Origin: Sedimentitalea todarodis
GTDB taxonomy: Bacteria; Pseudomonadota; Alphaproteobacteria; Rhodobacterales; Rhodobacteraceae
DNA length: 64,000 nucleotides
Direction: 5' to 3'
Assembly: GCF_032595355.1 (NCBI RefSeq)
Contig: NZ_JASMWN010000020.1
Location: forward strand, 47,083-111,082
Part shown: positions 54,001 through 62,033 of the stretch, piece after piece
Numbering within the stretch: the first letter of the stretch is position 1
How the letters are laid out: every line of letters starts with the position of its first letter
The notes under the pieces: generated by a model
The model's database searches: none
Seen by the model: only the letters and a program-made list of their open reading frames with translations
Told to the model about the DNA's origin: nothing
Translations under genes and position numbers: made by a program

Positions 54001-54598
54001 AGCCGGCGTTGTCGGCATCCTTGTCGCTCTCCTGCGTGGTATACCGCCCTGCCGTGTCGATCAGTACGGCCTGATTGGTAAACCACCAATCACAGTTCCG
54101 CGTGCCGCCGACGCCGCCGACGGCCGCCTTGCCGGTCTTGTCCGCCAATGGAAACTGCAAACCCGAATTCACGATGGCGGTGGTCTTGCCCGCTCCGGGC
54201 GGGCCGATCATGATATACCACGGCAATTCGCTCAGATGGCGGCGACCATTCTTGGATTTTCGCAGTTCGGTGATCGCGGTCTTGAACTTGCTTTTCAGCG
54301 CACTCAACTCTTCGTTCATCACCTCGTCGTCATTGGTTTCCACCGTTTCGGCAATGTCTTCTGTCATCGCCCGCGCCTTGCGCCAGCGCCGCCAGAAGAT
54401 GAAACCCATAAGCAAGAGGAAGAACACCCAGATGCCGGCAATGGTGGCGATCCTGCTCGTCAAGCTGTCAAACGGATACCACTCGCCCCATCCCAGATAG
54501 GGCGCGAAATACCAGGTACAGAGAGATAGGATGATCGCCACGAGGGTCAGAATCGAATAGATCGTCCCGAACAAGATTCTAAACACTTTGCGGATCAT
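51029..54598 (-). CDS. tssM: T6SS membrane subunit TssM (IcmF)
   Basis: The 1189-residue inner-membrane protein has two N-terminal helices (13-35 and 52-70), a cytoplasmic GTPase-like domain with intact Walker A GPPGAGKTT (132-140) and VLIDTAGRYT, a third helix near residues 445-465 (AAAIAATVLVALTTGTLWV), and a long periplasmic part ending in a beta-rich TssJ-contacting-type domain. With TssL it forms the trans-envelope complex. Start overlaps the tssL stop by 4 nt. An intact Walker A is not universal in TssM; Agrobacterium TssM uses ATP hydrolysis in secretion. Confidence 0.95.
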   Translation of the reverse strand: MIRKVFRILFGTIYSILTLVAIILSLCTWYFAPYLGWGEWYPFDSLTSRIATIAGIWVFFLLLMGFIFWRRWRKARAMTEDIAETVETNDDEVMNEELSALKSKFKTAITELRKSKNGRRHLSELPWYIMIGPPGAGKTTAIVNSGLQFPLADKTGKAAVGGVGGTRNCDWWFTNQAVLIDTAGRYTTQESDKDADNAGWLGFLDLLRRHRKRQPINGAMIAISLSDLSLQDEVTQKSHALAVRRRLNELRERLGVRFPVYVLFTKADLIAGFSEFHDNLGKEDREQVWGLTLPLDQSRGDASPMGAFDDEFALLLGQINAQSLERMQAETDHQRRALIAGFPSQVASMRRVAREFLNEVFQDNRFEKRHMLRGIYFTSGTQEGTPIDRLMLNMAQTFGIGRQAIGTGHGTGRSFFLTRLFEQVVFTEAGLVSSDDKVERRYRWTRAAAIAATVLVALTTGTLWVRSYLGNAEILAQAETHVQAYQAAAATLPPSPVGDTDLPPVVAALNILRDMPGNPVLSDPEPERRVTYGLYQGEVVGTQAAQTYRAALNQRFLPRLLLRLEEQMAANMNNTELLYEALKIYLMLGLQGPMNGDLIKEWMQIDWSLSYSGPAREPLRSDLTDHLDALLSQPMEEIALNGPLVEQVQGLLLEMPLSQRVYNGIINSPQATSLPQWRITEAGGPAVQRVLVRSSGKPLSDGVEGIFTYDGFNNVFLNEAVDVAARVARESWVLGPRGEAEQTEAALIALSRDVLNLYYNDYVARYDAILGDIDIIPMESLSHAVEVTNVLSGPTSPIVNILTEISNETRLTEDRSVVDTSELKAGASAAAAIETRTSLSAQAQIMLSALSRAAAANTGEPVRPPGAYVEDRFAWLHQLVDRPEGQPSQLDALMGSLTNVYQELNKMSFSGVSNSSEGGAAIQQFQQAASRIDGPVQRWASQITTGSSGIAADGTRASINASWQASVLPFCQQALNNRYPFNRRAGADVAMQDFAKLFAPQGLIDSFFSENLVRFVDTRTRPWSWKRVNDVDLGISQSVLEQMQYAAEIRDAFFAAGPTPAVQFQITPEALDPKAKSVSLEIDGQKVEFAHRGGQPNPVAVTWPGSVGLARVTFQPAKKNIESTLSRDGPWGWFRLLDAAEVRRTNVSDRKRVIFNVGGRIAIFQLQSGSVINPFALPALAKFNCPKSM

Positions 54599-55992
54599 GT
54601 TCCGTCCTCCCGCACCAGCAAGACTTCGATCCGGCGATTGCGGGCACGCCCCTCGCGGGTGCCGTTGTCGGCGATAGGTTCCTTGTCAGCGCGCCCTTCG
54701 GCAGACAGTCTTGCAGGATCATCAAGTGCATTGGACATGCGTTCCATCACCGATTTCGCCCGGGCCAGCGATAGCGCCATGTTGGATGGGAACCTTGAGG
54801 ACCGGATCGGCACGTTGTCGGAATGTCCGGCGATGATCACCGGACCCGGTTCGTCATTCAGCGCCTTGGCCACGCGATCCACGGGCGCGCGGAAGTTTTG
54901 CGACAGCCTGTCTGAGCCAGAGCCGAACATGCCGGAGCCCTTGATCCGCACAATCAACGTGTTGCCTTTCTGGAAGACTTCGACGATTCCATCGTCGATC
55001 TCTGGCTGCAGGAAGCCTTCGACTTTCTTCAGCTGTTCCTCGGCCGTCGCTGCCGTGGGCTGCGGTGGTGGCGGTGGCGCGCGGCGCTGCAATTCTGCCA
55101 AGGGGCCACTGTCGATCACCGAAAGCTGCCCGACCACACGCTCTGTCGAGGTCGAAAGCGCATAGGACAGCCCGGCAAACTGCAAGGTCAAGAATCCGGC
55201 GGTTACCGCAATCGCAATCCAGACCAACCGCCACAGGGACCGGGGCTTGAACGGCTTCTCGACACCTTCCCAATGCGGTGACAGATCCCGTTCGAGCGGT
55301 CCACGCTGCGCCCGGATGATGCGCGCCAGCGCTCCGCGTATCTGCAGGTGCTTTTCCGGCCCGCCCTGTTCGATGCGCAGGCGACCTTCAAATCCCAGTG
55401 ACATGCACATGTAGATGAATTCCAGCAGGTCGATATTCTGCCCTGGCTCCTTCTCGAGCCGTGCCAGAAGATCATAGAACCGGTCGCCACCCACGGTTTC
55501 GCGATGGAAGGTTCCCACCATCGATTGCAGACCCCAGCTTGATTGCCCGCCCCAAGGCGTATTCAGCACCACATCGTCCAGTGTCGCACAGAGCGCATAG
55601 CGCGCGACCTTGACAGTCTGGGCCGATATGCCAGCCTGCAATGCGCGGTTCTCGAACGCCCGAACTTCGGCAACGACGCTCTGGCGGAGTTTGTCCGGGT
55701 CCATATGTTGTGCACGGTTGCGGATGCGGCTGATCAGCGAAAACAACGTACTTGCACAGGCGACAAGCTGGTTCATCCCGGTCAGGGTTGGACCAGGATC
55801 AGGTAGCCCGGACGCCTTGGGCGCGGGTGCAGGCTTTGCCGAGGTCGGAACGCCGAACGCATCGACCGGAGCCTCGGCCGCCGGTTGCGCGGCGGCTGGC
55901 GGAGCCGGATTGCGCCGACCACCCGGATTGGGCTTGATCACCGTCTTGTCGGTGTCATCGGGTTCTGCAAACGGGTCGTTGTCAGCCATCAT
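54595..55992 (-). CDS. tssL: T6SS membrane subunit TssL (DotU/IcmH) with C-terminal OmpA-like domain
   Basis: The 465-residue protein has a disordered N-terminus (1-70) with D-K-T-V-I-K-P followed by NPGGRR, then the cytoplasmic DotU domain (75-235: FENRALQAGISAQTVKVARYALCATLDDVV, FIYMCMSLGFEGRLR), one membrane helix near residue 250, and a periplasmic OmpA-like peptidoglycan-binding domain (335-460: IIAGHSDNVPIRS, GTREGRARNRRIEVLL). This is the evolved TssL form that anchors the complex to the wall itself. ATG at either 55992 or 55989. Its stop overlaps tssM. Confidence 0.94.
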   Translation of the reverse strand: MMADNDPFAEPDDTDKTVIKPNPGGRRNPAPPAAAQPAAEAPVDAFGVPTSAKPAPAPKASGLPDPGPTLTGMNQLVACASTLFSLISRIRNRAQHMDPDKLRQSVVAEVRAFENRALQAGISAQTVKVARYALCATLDDVVLNTPWGGQSSWGLQSMVGTFHRETVGGDRFYDLLARLEKEPGQNIDLLEFIYMCMSLGFEGRLRIEQGGPEKHLQIRGALARIIRAQRGPLERDLSPHWEGVEKPFKPRSLWRLVWIAIAVTAGFLTLQFAGLSYALSTSTERVVGQLSVIDSGPLAELQRRAPPPPPQPTAATAEEQLKKVEGFLQPEIDDGIVEVFQKGNTLIVRIKGSGMFGSGSDRLSQNFRAPVDRVAKALNDEPGPVIIAGHSDNVPIRSSRFPSNMALSLARAKSVMERMSNALDDPARLSAEGRADKEPIADNGTREGRARNRRIEVLLVREDGT

Positions 55993-56005
55993 TCATACCA
56001 TTTCA

Positions 56006-57346
56006 TCAACCGTTCCGGATCGCCCAAAGCTCCATTTTCAAACCCGGATACTGGCCGGACACATGGACCGCGATCCCGCCAGACGTCGTCATCTTGCCCC
56101 AGTACGGGCTGGCCGCGTCCATTTCGAAATACACCACCCCCGCATGATAGGGGATCTGGCGTGGCGCCACTGGCATAGGGCGCAAGGTGATCCCCGGCAG
56201 CGCCGAGTTGACCAGTTGCCGGATTTCCTCGACTGGTCCGATCTTGGCCTGCCCCGCAAAATGGCGGCGCACGTCCTCGGCGGGAATATCCGCATCCACC
56301 GCCAACACGAACCCGGCATTTCCCAACAGCTTGCGGTCGGCAATGACCCCCACGCTTATACCATACTTCCGCTCTTCCAGCTTGATCGGAATCGCGGTCT
56401 GCTCCAGCACCGAGCTCAGGTATTGCCGCAACAAGCGGATGACCGGGGCAAAACTGCCGGTCAGATCGTCATGGCGATAAGGCGGCAGTTCTGGTGGCCG
56501 CTTCTCCGACGTCATGAACACCGACAACTCGCCCGCCAGCCCGGCGCAGACCCGATACAGGTCCTCGGGGTGCAGGTTCTCGATCCGCGACAGGTGGCGC
56601 ATGACCGGGATCGTTCTGTTGATGACCGCCAGCAGCAGGAAATCGGACACTTCGGCCACGCCGCGCGCGCCACTGCCTTCTGAGAGTCGCCCGGCCAGCG
56701 CCTGCATCCGATGCGACAGCAAACCTTCAAGCTCGCGCGTGAAACCGTCCAGCGGCTGTGCCGCCCGCACATCGACGCAGCTCGGAATGAACGCCTGATC
56801 CAGAATGATTTCCTTGTCCGGGCGCACCTCGATGATCCGCGCCACCGGGATTGCCAACCGATCCGCCAGATCATCCACCGCGAGCGCGAATTGCAGGCGC
56901 ATCTTGCCGATACCCAGCATCACGGGCTTTTTCTGCTGGCCCATTGAATCAGTGACTTCGATCTCGCCGGGGCGCAGACGGCTTGCCGACATTTCGGCGC
57001 CGCTCAGATCGACCTCGGCGGCTCCCTGTCGCCGTTGCGGCACCGTCAGATAGACAACGCAATCCTTGATCGTTTCGGGCACTTCCAACGCGGGCGGATG
57101 GTCTTCGGCCATGGGGACGCGAAACACGGTCCCGTCCTGAGTCAGCCCGGCACAGGATTTCAATGCGAATTGCCCGACCTTCAACACCTCGTCATCGATC
57201 TCCAGCGCACTGACACCCCAGGCATAAGGGCGCAGGCGACGGGCCAGCCCGGTCACCAAGGCTTCGGCATAGCGGTCTGACTGCTGGAAATGATGAGGCT
57301 GCAAGAACAACCCCTCGGTCCAAAGCACCTTGCTGTCCCAGGACAC
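56006..57346 (-). CDS. tssK: T6SS baseplate subunit TssK
   Basis: The 446-residue protein begins with the family signature SWDSKVLWTEGLFLQPHHFQQSDRY, then a beta-rich shell domain and a C-terminal head domain. TssK links the baseplate to the membrane complex through TssL/TssM. The start is GTG at 57346 with AAGGAG 8 nt upstream. It lies 13 bp before tssL and 23 bp after the tagH gene. The partner baseplate genes tssE, tssF and tssG are not in this window. Confidence 0.95.
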   Translation of the reverse strand: MSWDSKVLWTEGLFLQPHHFQQSDRYAEALVTGLARRLRPYAWGVSALEIDDEVLKVGQFALKSCAGLTQDGTVFRVPMAEDHPPALEVPETIKDCVVYLTVPQRRQGAAEVDLSGAEMSASRLRPGEIEVTDSMGQQKKPVMLGIGKMRLQFALAVDDLADRLAIPVARIIEVRPDKEIILDQAFIPSCVDVRAAQPLDGFTRELEGLLSHRMQALAGRLSEGSGARGVAEVSDFLLLAVINRTIPVMRHLSRIENLHPEDLYRVCAGLAGELSVFMTSEKRPPELPPYRHDDLTGSFAPVIRLLRQYLSSVLEQTAIPIKLEERKYGISVGVIADRKLLGNAGFVLAVDADIPAEDVRRHFAGQAKIGPVEEIRQLVNSALPGITLRPMPVAPRQIPYHAGVVYFEMDAASPYWGKMTTSGGIAVHVSGQYPGLKMELWAIRNG

Positions 57347-57369
57347 TGGCTTCTCCTTCTGTTCGGACG

Positions 57370-58797
57370 CTATTTCAGCTTGTCCAGTTGTTCCTTGTAG
57401 GCCCGCGCGAATTCACGGCTGAACAGGTCATGGAAATCGTTTTCCGCCTGATCGGATATGTCGGCATAGAGCTTTTCGTACACTTCCCAGTAGCGTGCCT
57501 TCTTGCCCTTGAGCAGGCTGCCCAGCCCGCCACTGGTTTCGATCTTGCCCGCCAGTTCCTGCGGATCCAGCCGAAGCAGCACGCCCTTCAGCGCGGCCTC
57601 CATGCCAGTCACCATTGCAATCTCGTGCGCCTTGATATCGGTGAGTGCCTCTTCCACCGCAGATTCGGCACTCAGATATCCGCGCGCGCCGGGTTTGACG
57701 ATGGCTTCGACCGCCTGTTCCGGGCTGATCGAGAATTTGAGGGGATTGTTGCCACCCGCGCTGATCATCGTCTGCTCGATGCGGAATTCGCCCTTGATTG
57801 ACGTGCGCGTCATCAGGATTTCGCGCAGGCCGGTGACCAGCGTCTTCATCACACGGCCCATCCGCGCCATGGTGTTGACCATATCCGCGTCATCGATCCT
57901 GACCTCTTCGACACCGACTGCCCGCAAGAAGGCGCGCGCGGCATCAGTATCGACCGGCGCATCCGGATCCACCGGCGACGTCGGCGCCTCTGACGCGGGC
58001 ACGGCAGGCTTTGGCGCGGGCTTGGCAGCAGCGGGCGTGGGAACCACGGTTTTTGGTTGCTCGGGTTCCGGTTGCGGATCCGGCGCGGCATCTGGCGGGC
58101 CCCCGTCCAAGAGATCATCCCAATCATCCGGGATCAACCCGCCACCACCCGAGGATTGCGGGGTAAAGCTGTCCTGTGCCGAGGCGCTGTGGCTGGGCGC
58201 GCTCGCGCCCTCGCCCTGCCGCCCATCATCCGGTTTGCGAAAGAACGGATCCTCGTCGTCCTCGCCCAGCGGCGGAAGCAACTCGTCGATCGGATCCACC
58301 GGATTGATCTGTGACGGCCCGGTCGGGCCGGCTTCGGCGCCCAACAGGTCGTCGAGGAAGTCGCCCCCCGGCCCCGCATCGTCCAGCAAGGCAAGCGGAT
58401 CCGGCGCCTTGGATGCATCGCCATGTGACGCAGGACCCTGCGCCAGCGGATCGGCAGGCCCGCTATCGACGTCGGCCAGATCCGAGGTGATGTCGACGAC
58501 GAGTTCGTAGGTTCCGAGTGCCAGAACATCACCGCTGTTCAGAGGCGTCGACACCCTGCCAAGGGGTATCTTGCTGTAATTCAGGTAGGTCCCGTTGGTC
58601 GACAGATCAACGATCACCACGTTGCCATTATGATCCTCGATCACGCAATGGTTTTTGGACAGTAGCCGATCGGGATCGGGCAGGACGAGATCGTTGGCCT
58701 CGCCGCGCCCCACCGTCAGGCTGCCGCCTCGCATCTGCACGGGCTGGGCGTTGCCCGGCACTGTCCCGGATGACTGGAATTTCAAGGTAACAGGCAT
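57370..58797 (-). CDS. tagH: T6SS-associated FHA-domain protein TagH (Fha)
   Basis: The 475-residue protein has an N-terminal FHA domain (1-100: GSLTVGRGEANDLVLP, SKNHCVIE and STNGTYLN, with the phosphothreonine-binding Arg, Ser and Asn). A long acidic/proline linker (100-290) contains short LDDLLG, IDELL and WDDLLDG motifs. The C-terminal domain (300-475) matches the TagH/Fha C-terminal region (YWEVYEKLYADISDQAENDF near the end). It is the reader of PpkA-made phosphothreonine, in Agrobacterium on TssL. It starts 9 bp after the PAAR gene. Confidence 0.92.
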   Translation of the reverse strand: MPVTLKFQSSGTVPGNAQPVQMRGGSLTVGRGEANDLVLPDPDRLLSKNHCVIEDHNGNVVIVDLSTNGTYLNYSKIPLGRVSTPLNSGDVLALGTYELVVDITSDLADVDSGPADPLAQGPASHGDASKAPDPLALLDDAGPGGDFLDDLLGAEAGPTGPSQINPVDPIDELLPPLGEDDEDPFFRKPDDGRQGEGASAPSHSASAQDSFTPQSSGGGGLIPDDWDDLLDGGPPDAAPDPQPEPEQPKTVVPTPAAAKPAPKPAVPASEAPTSPVDPDAPVDTDAARAFLRAVGVEEVRIDDADMVNTMARMGRVMKTLVTGLREILMTRTSIKGEFRIEQTMISAGGNNPLKFSISPEQAVEAIVKPGARGYLSAESAVEEALTDIKAHEIAMVTGMEAALKGVLLRLDPQELAGKIETSGGLGSLLKGKKARYWEVYEKLYADISDQAENDFHDLFSREFARAYKEQLDKLK

Positions 58798-58806
58798 AGC
58801 AGAGCG

Positions 58807-59112
58807 TTACCCACCCACCAGCACGTTGACCTGCCCTTTGACGATCAGGCCACCGCAGGCGCAATTGTCGGTGATCCGTGCGGCCGGCAGTTTCTGGATG
58901 ATCACCGTAGCCGACCCCTTGATCACAGGATGCGGAAACGGGATTCCGGCAAGATCGGTGATCCGCGAGGCTGGTATCTTGCCGACCAGCACCGGCACCG
59001 CACAGGGCGATGCAATCGGGATCGGGACCGGAACCGGCAACGGCGGAGCCGGCGGCGGAGCCGGCGTGAAACACAGGTGCAGATCGAGAATTCTGGCTTG
59101 CGGCGTACCCAT
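58807..59112 (-). CDS. PAAR-domain spike-tip protein
   Basis: The 101-residue protein has PAAR-type repeats with KIPASRITDLAG and KLPAARITDNCACGG, and a GSATVIIQ strand. An unusual proline-rich insertion (PAPPPAPPLPVPVPIPIASP, about residues 17-36) replaces part of the first turn. PAAR proteins form the sharp zinc-binding cap on the VgrG trimer. There is no C-terminal toxin extension, so this is a bare tip. Its ATG directly follows the stop of the upstream gene. Confidence 0.92.
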   Translation of the reverse strand: MGTPQARILDLHLCFTPAPPPAPPLPVPVPIPIASPCAVPVLVGKIPASRITDLAGIPFPHPVIKGSATVIIQKLPAARITDNCACGGLIVKGQVNVLVGG

Positions 59113-59721
59113 CTATGCGTCTCCCTCGGCAGTCTCGGCCATTTCGACCTTACCGCTCCCACCCCGTGCGATATCGAGCGCCCGGTCGATAAGCACCTGA
59201 ACATGCGCGTCAAACCTATCAGATAGTTCCCCCAAGGCCACCACATTCATGGCAAACGCCGCCAGTTCCGATGCCCCCGCCGGTGCCGGGTATTCCGCCA
59301 GGTCTCCGGGCCCCAATGTGCCGTCGCAATAGAGGACCGCGACCGCGCAGTTTACGGTGTCATCATCGACATAGGCGTGATCCAGTGTCGCGCGCGCAGT
59401 TTCCCGGTTTTCCTCGGTCGGATCGAACACCCATACTTCCGATGCCGCCAGCGAGGGCGGGTCCTTGTGCGATTTTGGACCGATGTAGTCACGCGCCGCC
59501 AGGCAGGCCCACCAGACCCGTTCGCGGACCGGCAACAGGGACGACAACAGCAGGAGCATGTCGATCCACTCCTCCTTGGCCTGCAACTCCGCGAGCACGA
59601 CGTCTGCGGAGGCGCTTGCAGGCGCATCAATCAGGGTATCCAGCCGGATATTGGCCTGCGACAGCACCTTGGCCGCAGGTTCCTGCGGAAACTTGATCAG
59701 GTCTTTGAATCTATCGCTCAT
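59113..59721 (-). CDS. Uncharacterised T6SS-cluster protein between VgrG and PAAR
   Basis: The 202-residue soluble protein is acidic and helix-rich. It begins SDRFKDLIKFPQEPAAKVLSQ and contains a conserved-looking WWACLAARDY motif (about residues 68-78). It resembles small helical T6SS-cluster proteins usually annotated DUF6931, a name I give from memory. There is no signal, membrane helix or catalytic motif. Position between VgrG and PAAR, with 8-bp and 0-bp spacing, suggests a chaperone or adaptor loading the spike. Confidence 0.7.
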   Translation of the reverse strand: MSDRFKDLIKFPQEPAAKVLSQANIRLDTLIDAPASASADVVLAELQAKEEWIDMLLLLSSLLPVRERVWWACLAARDYIGPKSHKDPPSLAASEVWVFDPTEENRETARATLDHAYVDDDTVNCAVAVLYCDGTLGPGDLAEYPAPAGASELAAFAMNVVALGELSDRFDAHVQVLIDRALDIARGGSGKVEMAETAEGDA

Positions 59722-59729
59722 GACACCAC

Positions 59730-61970
59730 CTAGTTGATCATGGTAATGCCGCCCTTGGCGGTCAGCATTCCATCCCCCTTGACTGTGGTCAGCTTGGATT
59801 TCAGTTCGGCCATCGCCTTGCCTTCGAACTTGAGCATGGTGGCCTTGATGGTCACTGAAACCGGATCGATGACAATCGACGATCCGCCCACCTTCAGCTC
59901 GATCTTCTGAGCGGCTGTCATCGTGATCTTGCCCGATTTCACATCCACGGTCATGTTGCCGGTCTTGACCGTCTTGGCGTCATTGCCGGTTATGGTCTTG
60001 GTGTGCTTGCCTTCGATCTTCTGCGTCTTGTCCGTCTTGATTTCGATGTTCTGGCTGCCGGTCTTGATCAGGTACTCCTCGTCTCCCTTTTCGATGGTCA
60101 GGCTGTTGTCGCCCTCCTGCACCACGCGCGTAACATGTTGCTTGATCACTTCGCTCAGACTGCCATCTTCGTCCTTGGCGCCCGCATCCACTTCGTCCAG
60201 ACCGATGGTCACCACCGACTTGTTCTTGATCAGCATCTGGTGGTCCTTCTGCGCCTGCACACGCATTTTCTCGGACCCTTTCAGATCATCGAACATCAGT
60301 TCGTTGTATTCCTTGTCACTGCCCTCTTTCGAGGACCGCGTGCGAATGCCCAGTTCGGTGGGGTTGTCGGGATAGGTATAGGCCGGCTTTTGCCAGTCGT
60401 TGTACATCATCCCGGTACAGATCGGCCGGTCCGGATCGCCTTCTTCAAACTCGATCACCGCCTCCTGCCCCATGCGCGGCAACGCAACCATGCCCCAACC
60501 TGTGCCCGCCCACGGGGTCATGACCCGCACCCAGCATGACGACATCTCGTCCTTTGCACCAAGGCGGTCCCAGTGAAACTGAACCTTGATCCGGCCCCAT
60601 TCATCGGTCCAGATTTCCTCGCCCGACTTGCCCACGACGGTGGCGGTATGCGGCCCCGATATCTTGGGCCAAGGCGTCTTGATCGGTGCCCGGTATTGGG
60701 TTGTCTTGGGGATTGCCCGAAAGGTCGAGGCGAACGCGTCTTTTTCCATCACCTTCGGAAACGCCGGATCCAGCATCGAAAGATCGCGTCGCTGCTCGCG
60801 TTCCGGTTGGGTCAGATGATCAAACAGGAACTGCTCGACACCTGTGCGCTTCATGTCACTGCGAATCTTGCGCGCCTCTCTCGCGTCCTTGTCTTCTTCC
60901 GCGCTCAAGAAATTCTGATCCTGTACGTAGTGTTCTGCGGAAACGATCAGATAGTTCGCATTGGCCGCCTTGTCCGGGTGTTTCTCCATGGCAAAGGTCT
61001 GACCTGCGGCAAGGGCTCTCACGTTCGACGCAGCGCGAAAGGTGTTAAATGGAACGGTCTCAGCTTCCATCCGGACGGTTGCATATTTTTCACCAATTTT
61101 CTTGTCGTCGCCAAAGACGCCCGGATAGCTGTGATGACCGTGATAGTCATAGATTTCGTGGCTCTTGTGCGAATGGCTTCCGGACTCTATGGCGTGATCG
61201 AACTTCAGATCGGCATTCTGCAACTTGAAGTCAAAGTCGTTGAGCGTGACCTTACCACTGGTCACCCGCTCGATTTCCGTCCACTCCGCGATGTGATCCT
61301 CACGCGCGGCCTCTGCGCCCCGGTCTGTCTGGCGCGCATGATAGGCAATCGTCGCATGGCCCGGCACCTCGGAATGGGCGCTGATTGAATCACAAAGCAC
61401 CATCTTTTCAACAACTGCGGAATCCAGATCATTCAGAAAGTAGAAATATATCCCTTCCTCTTCCATCAACCGGCACAGGAAGGCATAGTCCGTTTCCCGG
61501 TACTGCACACAGTAGGTTCGGACGTCATAGGTGCCAGTCAGCTTGTCCTCGAAATCTGTCAGCCCATGAGTCGACAGCAGATCTGAAATGATGTCGGGAA
61601 CGCTCTTTTCCTGATAGATGCGGCAATTCTGGCTCCGCGTCAAAAGCCAGAACCAAGGGCGCAGTTCGGCGAGGTAATACCAATTCCCCTGGTAGTAGCC
61701 GAGCTTTTCCATCGACACGCAAAGACCACTGAACACACGTTCGCTTTCGTCCTCGGTATTTACATGCACCCGCATGTTCCGCCCCACGACCCCCCTGATA
61801 TCGGCATCTTCTGACCAGCTCCGGATCAGGACGCTGGTCTCGGTCAGCTTGCTCAGCCCTTCCTTGACAACTGCCTGGAACAAATTTGGGCCTTCCTCGC
61901 CCTTTCCGGGCCATGAAAACTCGCCGGAAATCCAGCTTCGAGCGTCGGCAAACGGCTTGTAACTAGGCAT
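59730..61970 (-). CDS. tssI: T6SS spike protein VgrG (TssI)
   Basis: About 746 residues from the second of two adjacent ATGs (61970; the first is 61973), chosen for 6-nt spacing to AAGGA. Order: gp27-like base (1-370: LRSWSEDADIRGVVGRN, YYQGNWYYLAELRPWFWLLTRSQNCRIYQ, QYRETDYAFLCRLMEEEGIYFYF), OB fold and gp5-like needle (about 440-560: SCWVRVMTPWAGTGWGMVALPRMGQEAVIEFEEGDPDRP), then beta-helix with repeating ITMTA-type strands. It ends without a toxin domain, so effectors would be carried non-covalently. Confidence 0.94.
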   Translation of the reverse strand: MPSYKPFADARSWISGEFSWPGKGEEGPNLFQAVVKEGLSKLTETSVLIRSWSEDADIRGVVGRNMRVHVNTEDESERVFSGLCVSMEKLGYYQGNWYYLAELRPWFWLLTRSQNCRIYQEKSVPDIISDLLSTHGLTDFEDKLTGTYDVRTYCVQYRETDYAFLCRLMEEEGIYFYFLNDLDSAVVEKMVLCDSISAHSEVPGHATIAYHARQTDRGAEAAREDHIAEWTEIERVTSGKVTLNDFDFKLQNADLKFDHAIESGSHSHKSHEIYDYHGHHSYPGVFGDDKKIGEKYATVRMEAETVPFNTFRAASNVRALAAGQTFAMEKHPDKAANANYLIVSAEHYVQDQNFLSAEEDKDAREARKIRSDMKRTGVEQFLFDHLTQPEREQRRDLSMLDPAFPKVMEKDAFASTFRAIPKTTQYRAPIKTPWPKISGPHTATVVGKSGEEIWTDEWGRIKVQFHWDRLGAKDEMSSCWVRVMTPWAGTGWGMVALPRMGQEAVIEFEEGDPDRPICTGMMYNDWQKPAYTYPDNPTELGIRTRSSKEGSDKEYNELMFDDLKGSEKMRVQAQKDHQMLIKNKSVVTIGLDEVDAGAKDEDGSLSEVIKQHVTRVVQEGDNSLTIEKGDEEYLIKTGSQNIEIKTDKTQKIEGKHTKTITGNDAKTVKTGNMTVDVKSGKITMTAAQKIELKVGGSSIVIDPVSVTIKATMLKFEGKAMAELKSKLTTVKGDGMLTAKGGITMIN

Positions 61971-62033
61971 CATTCTTCCTTTCGGAATAAAACCGGTCGC
62001 GCATGGCGAACGGTTCAGGATCAAAACTCTTCA

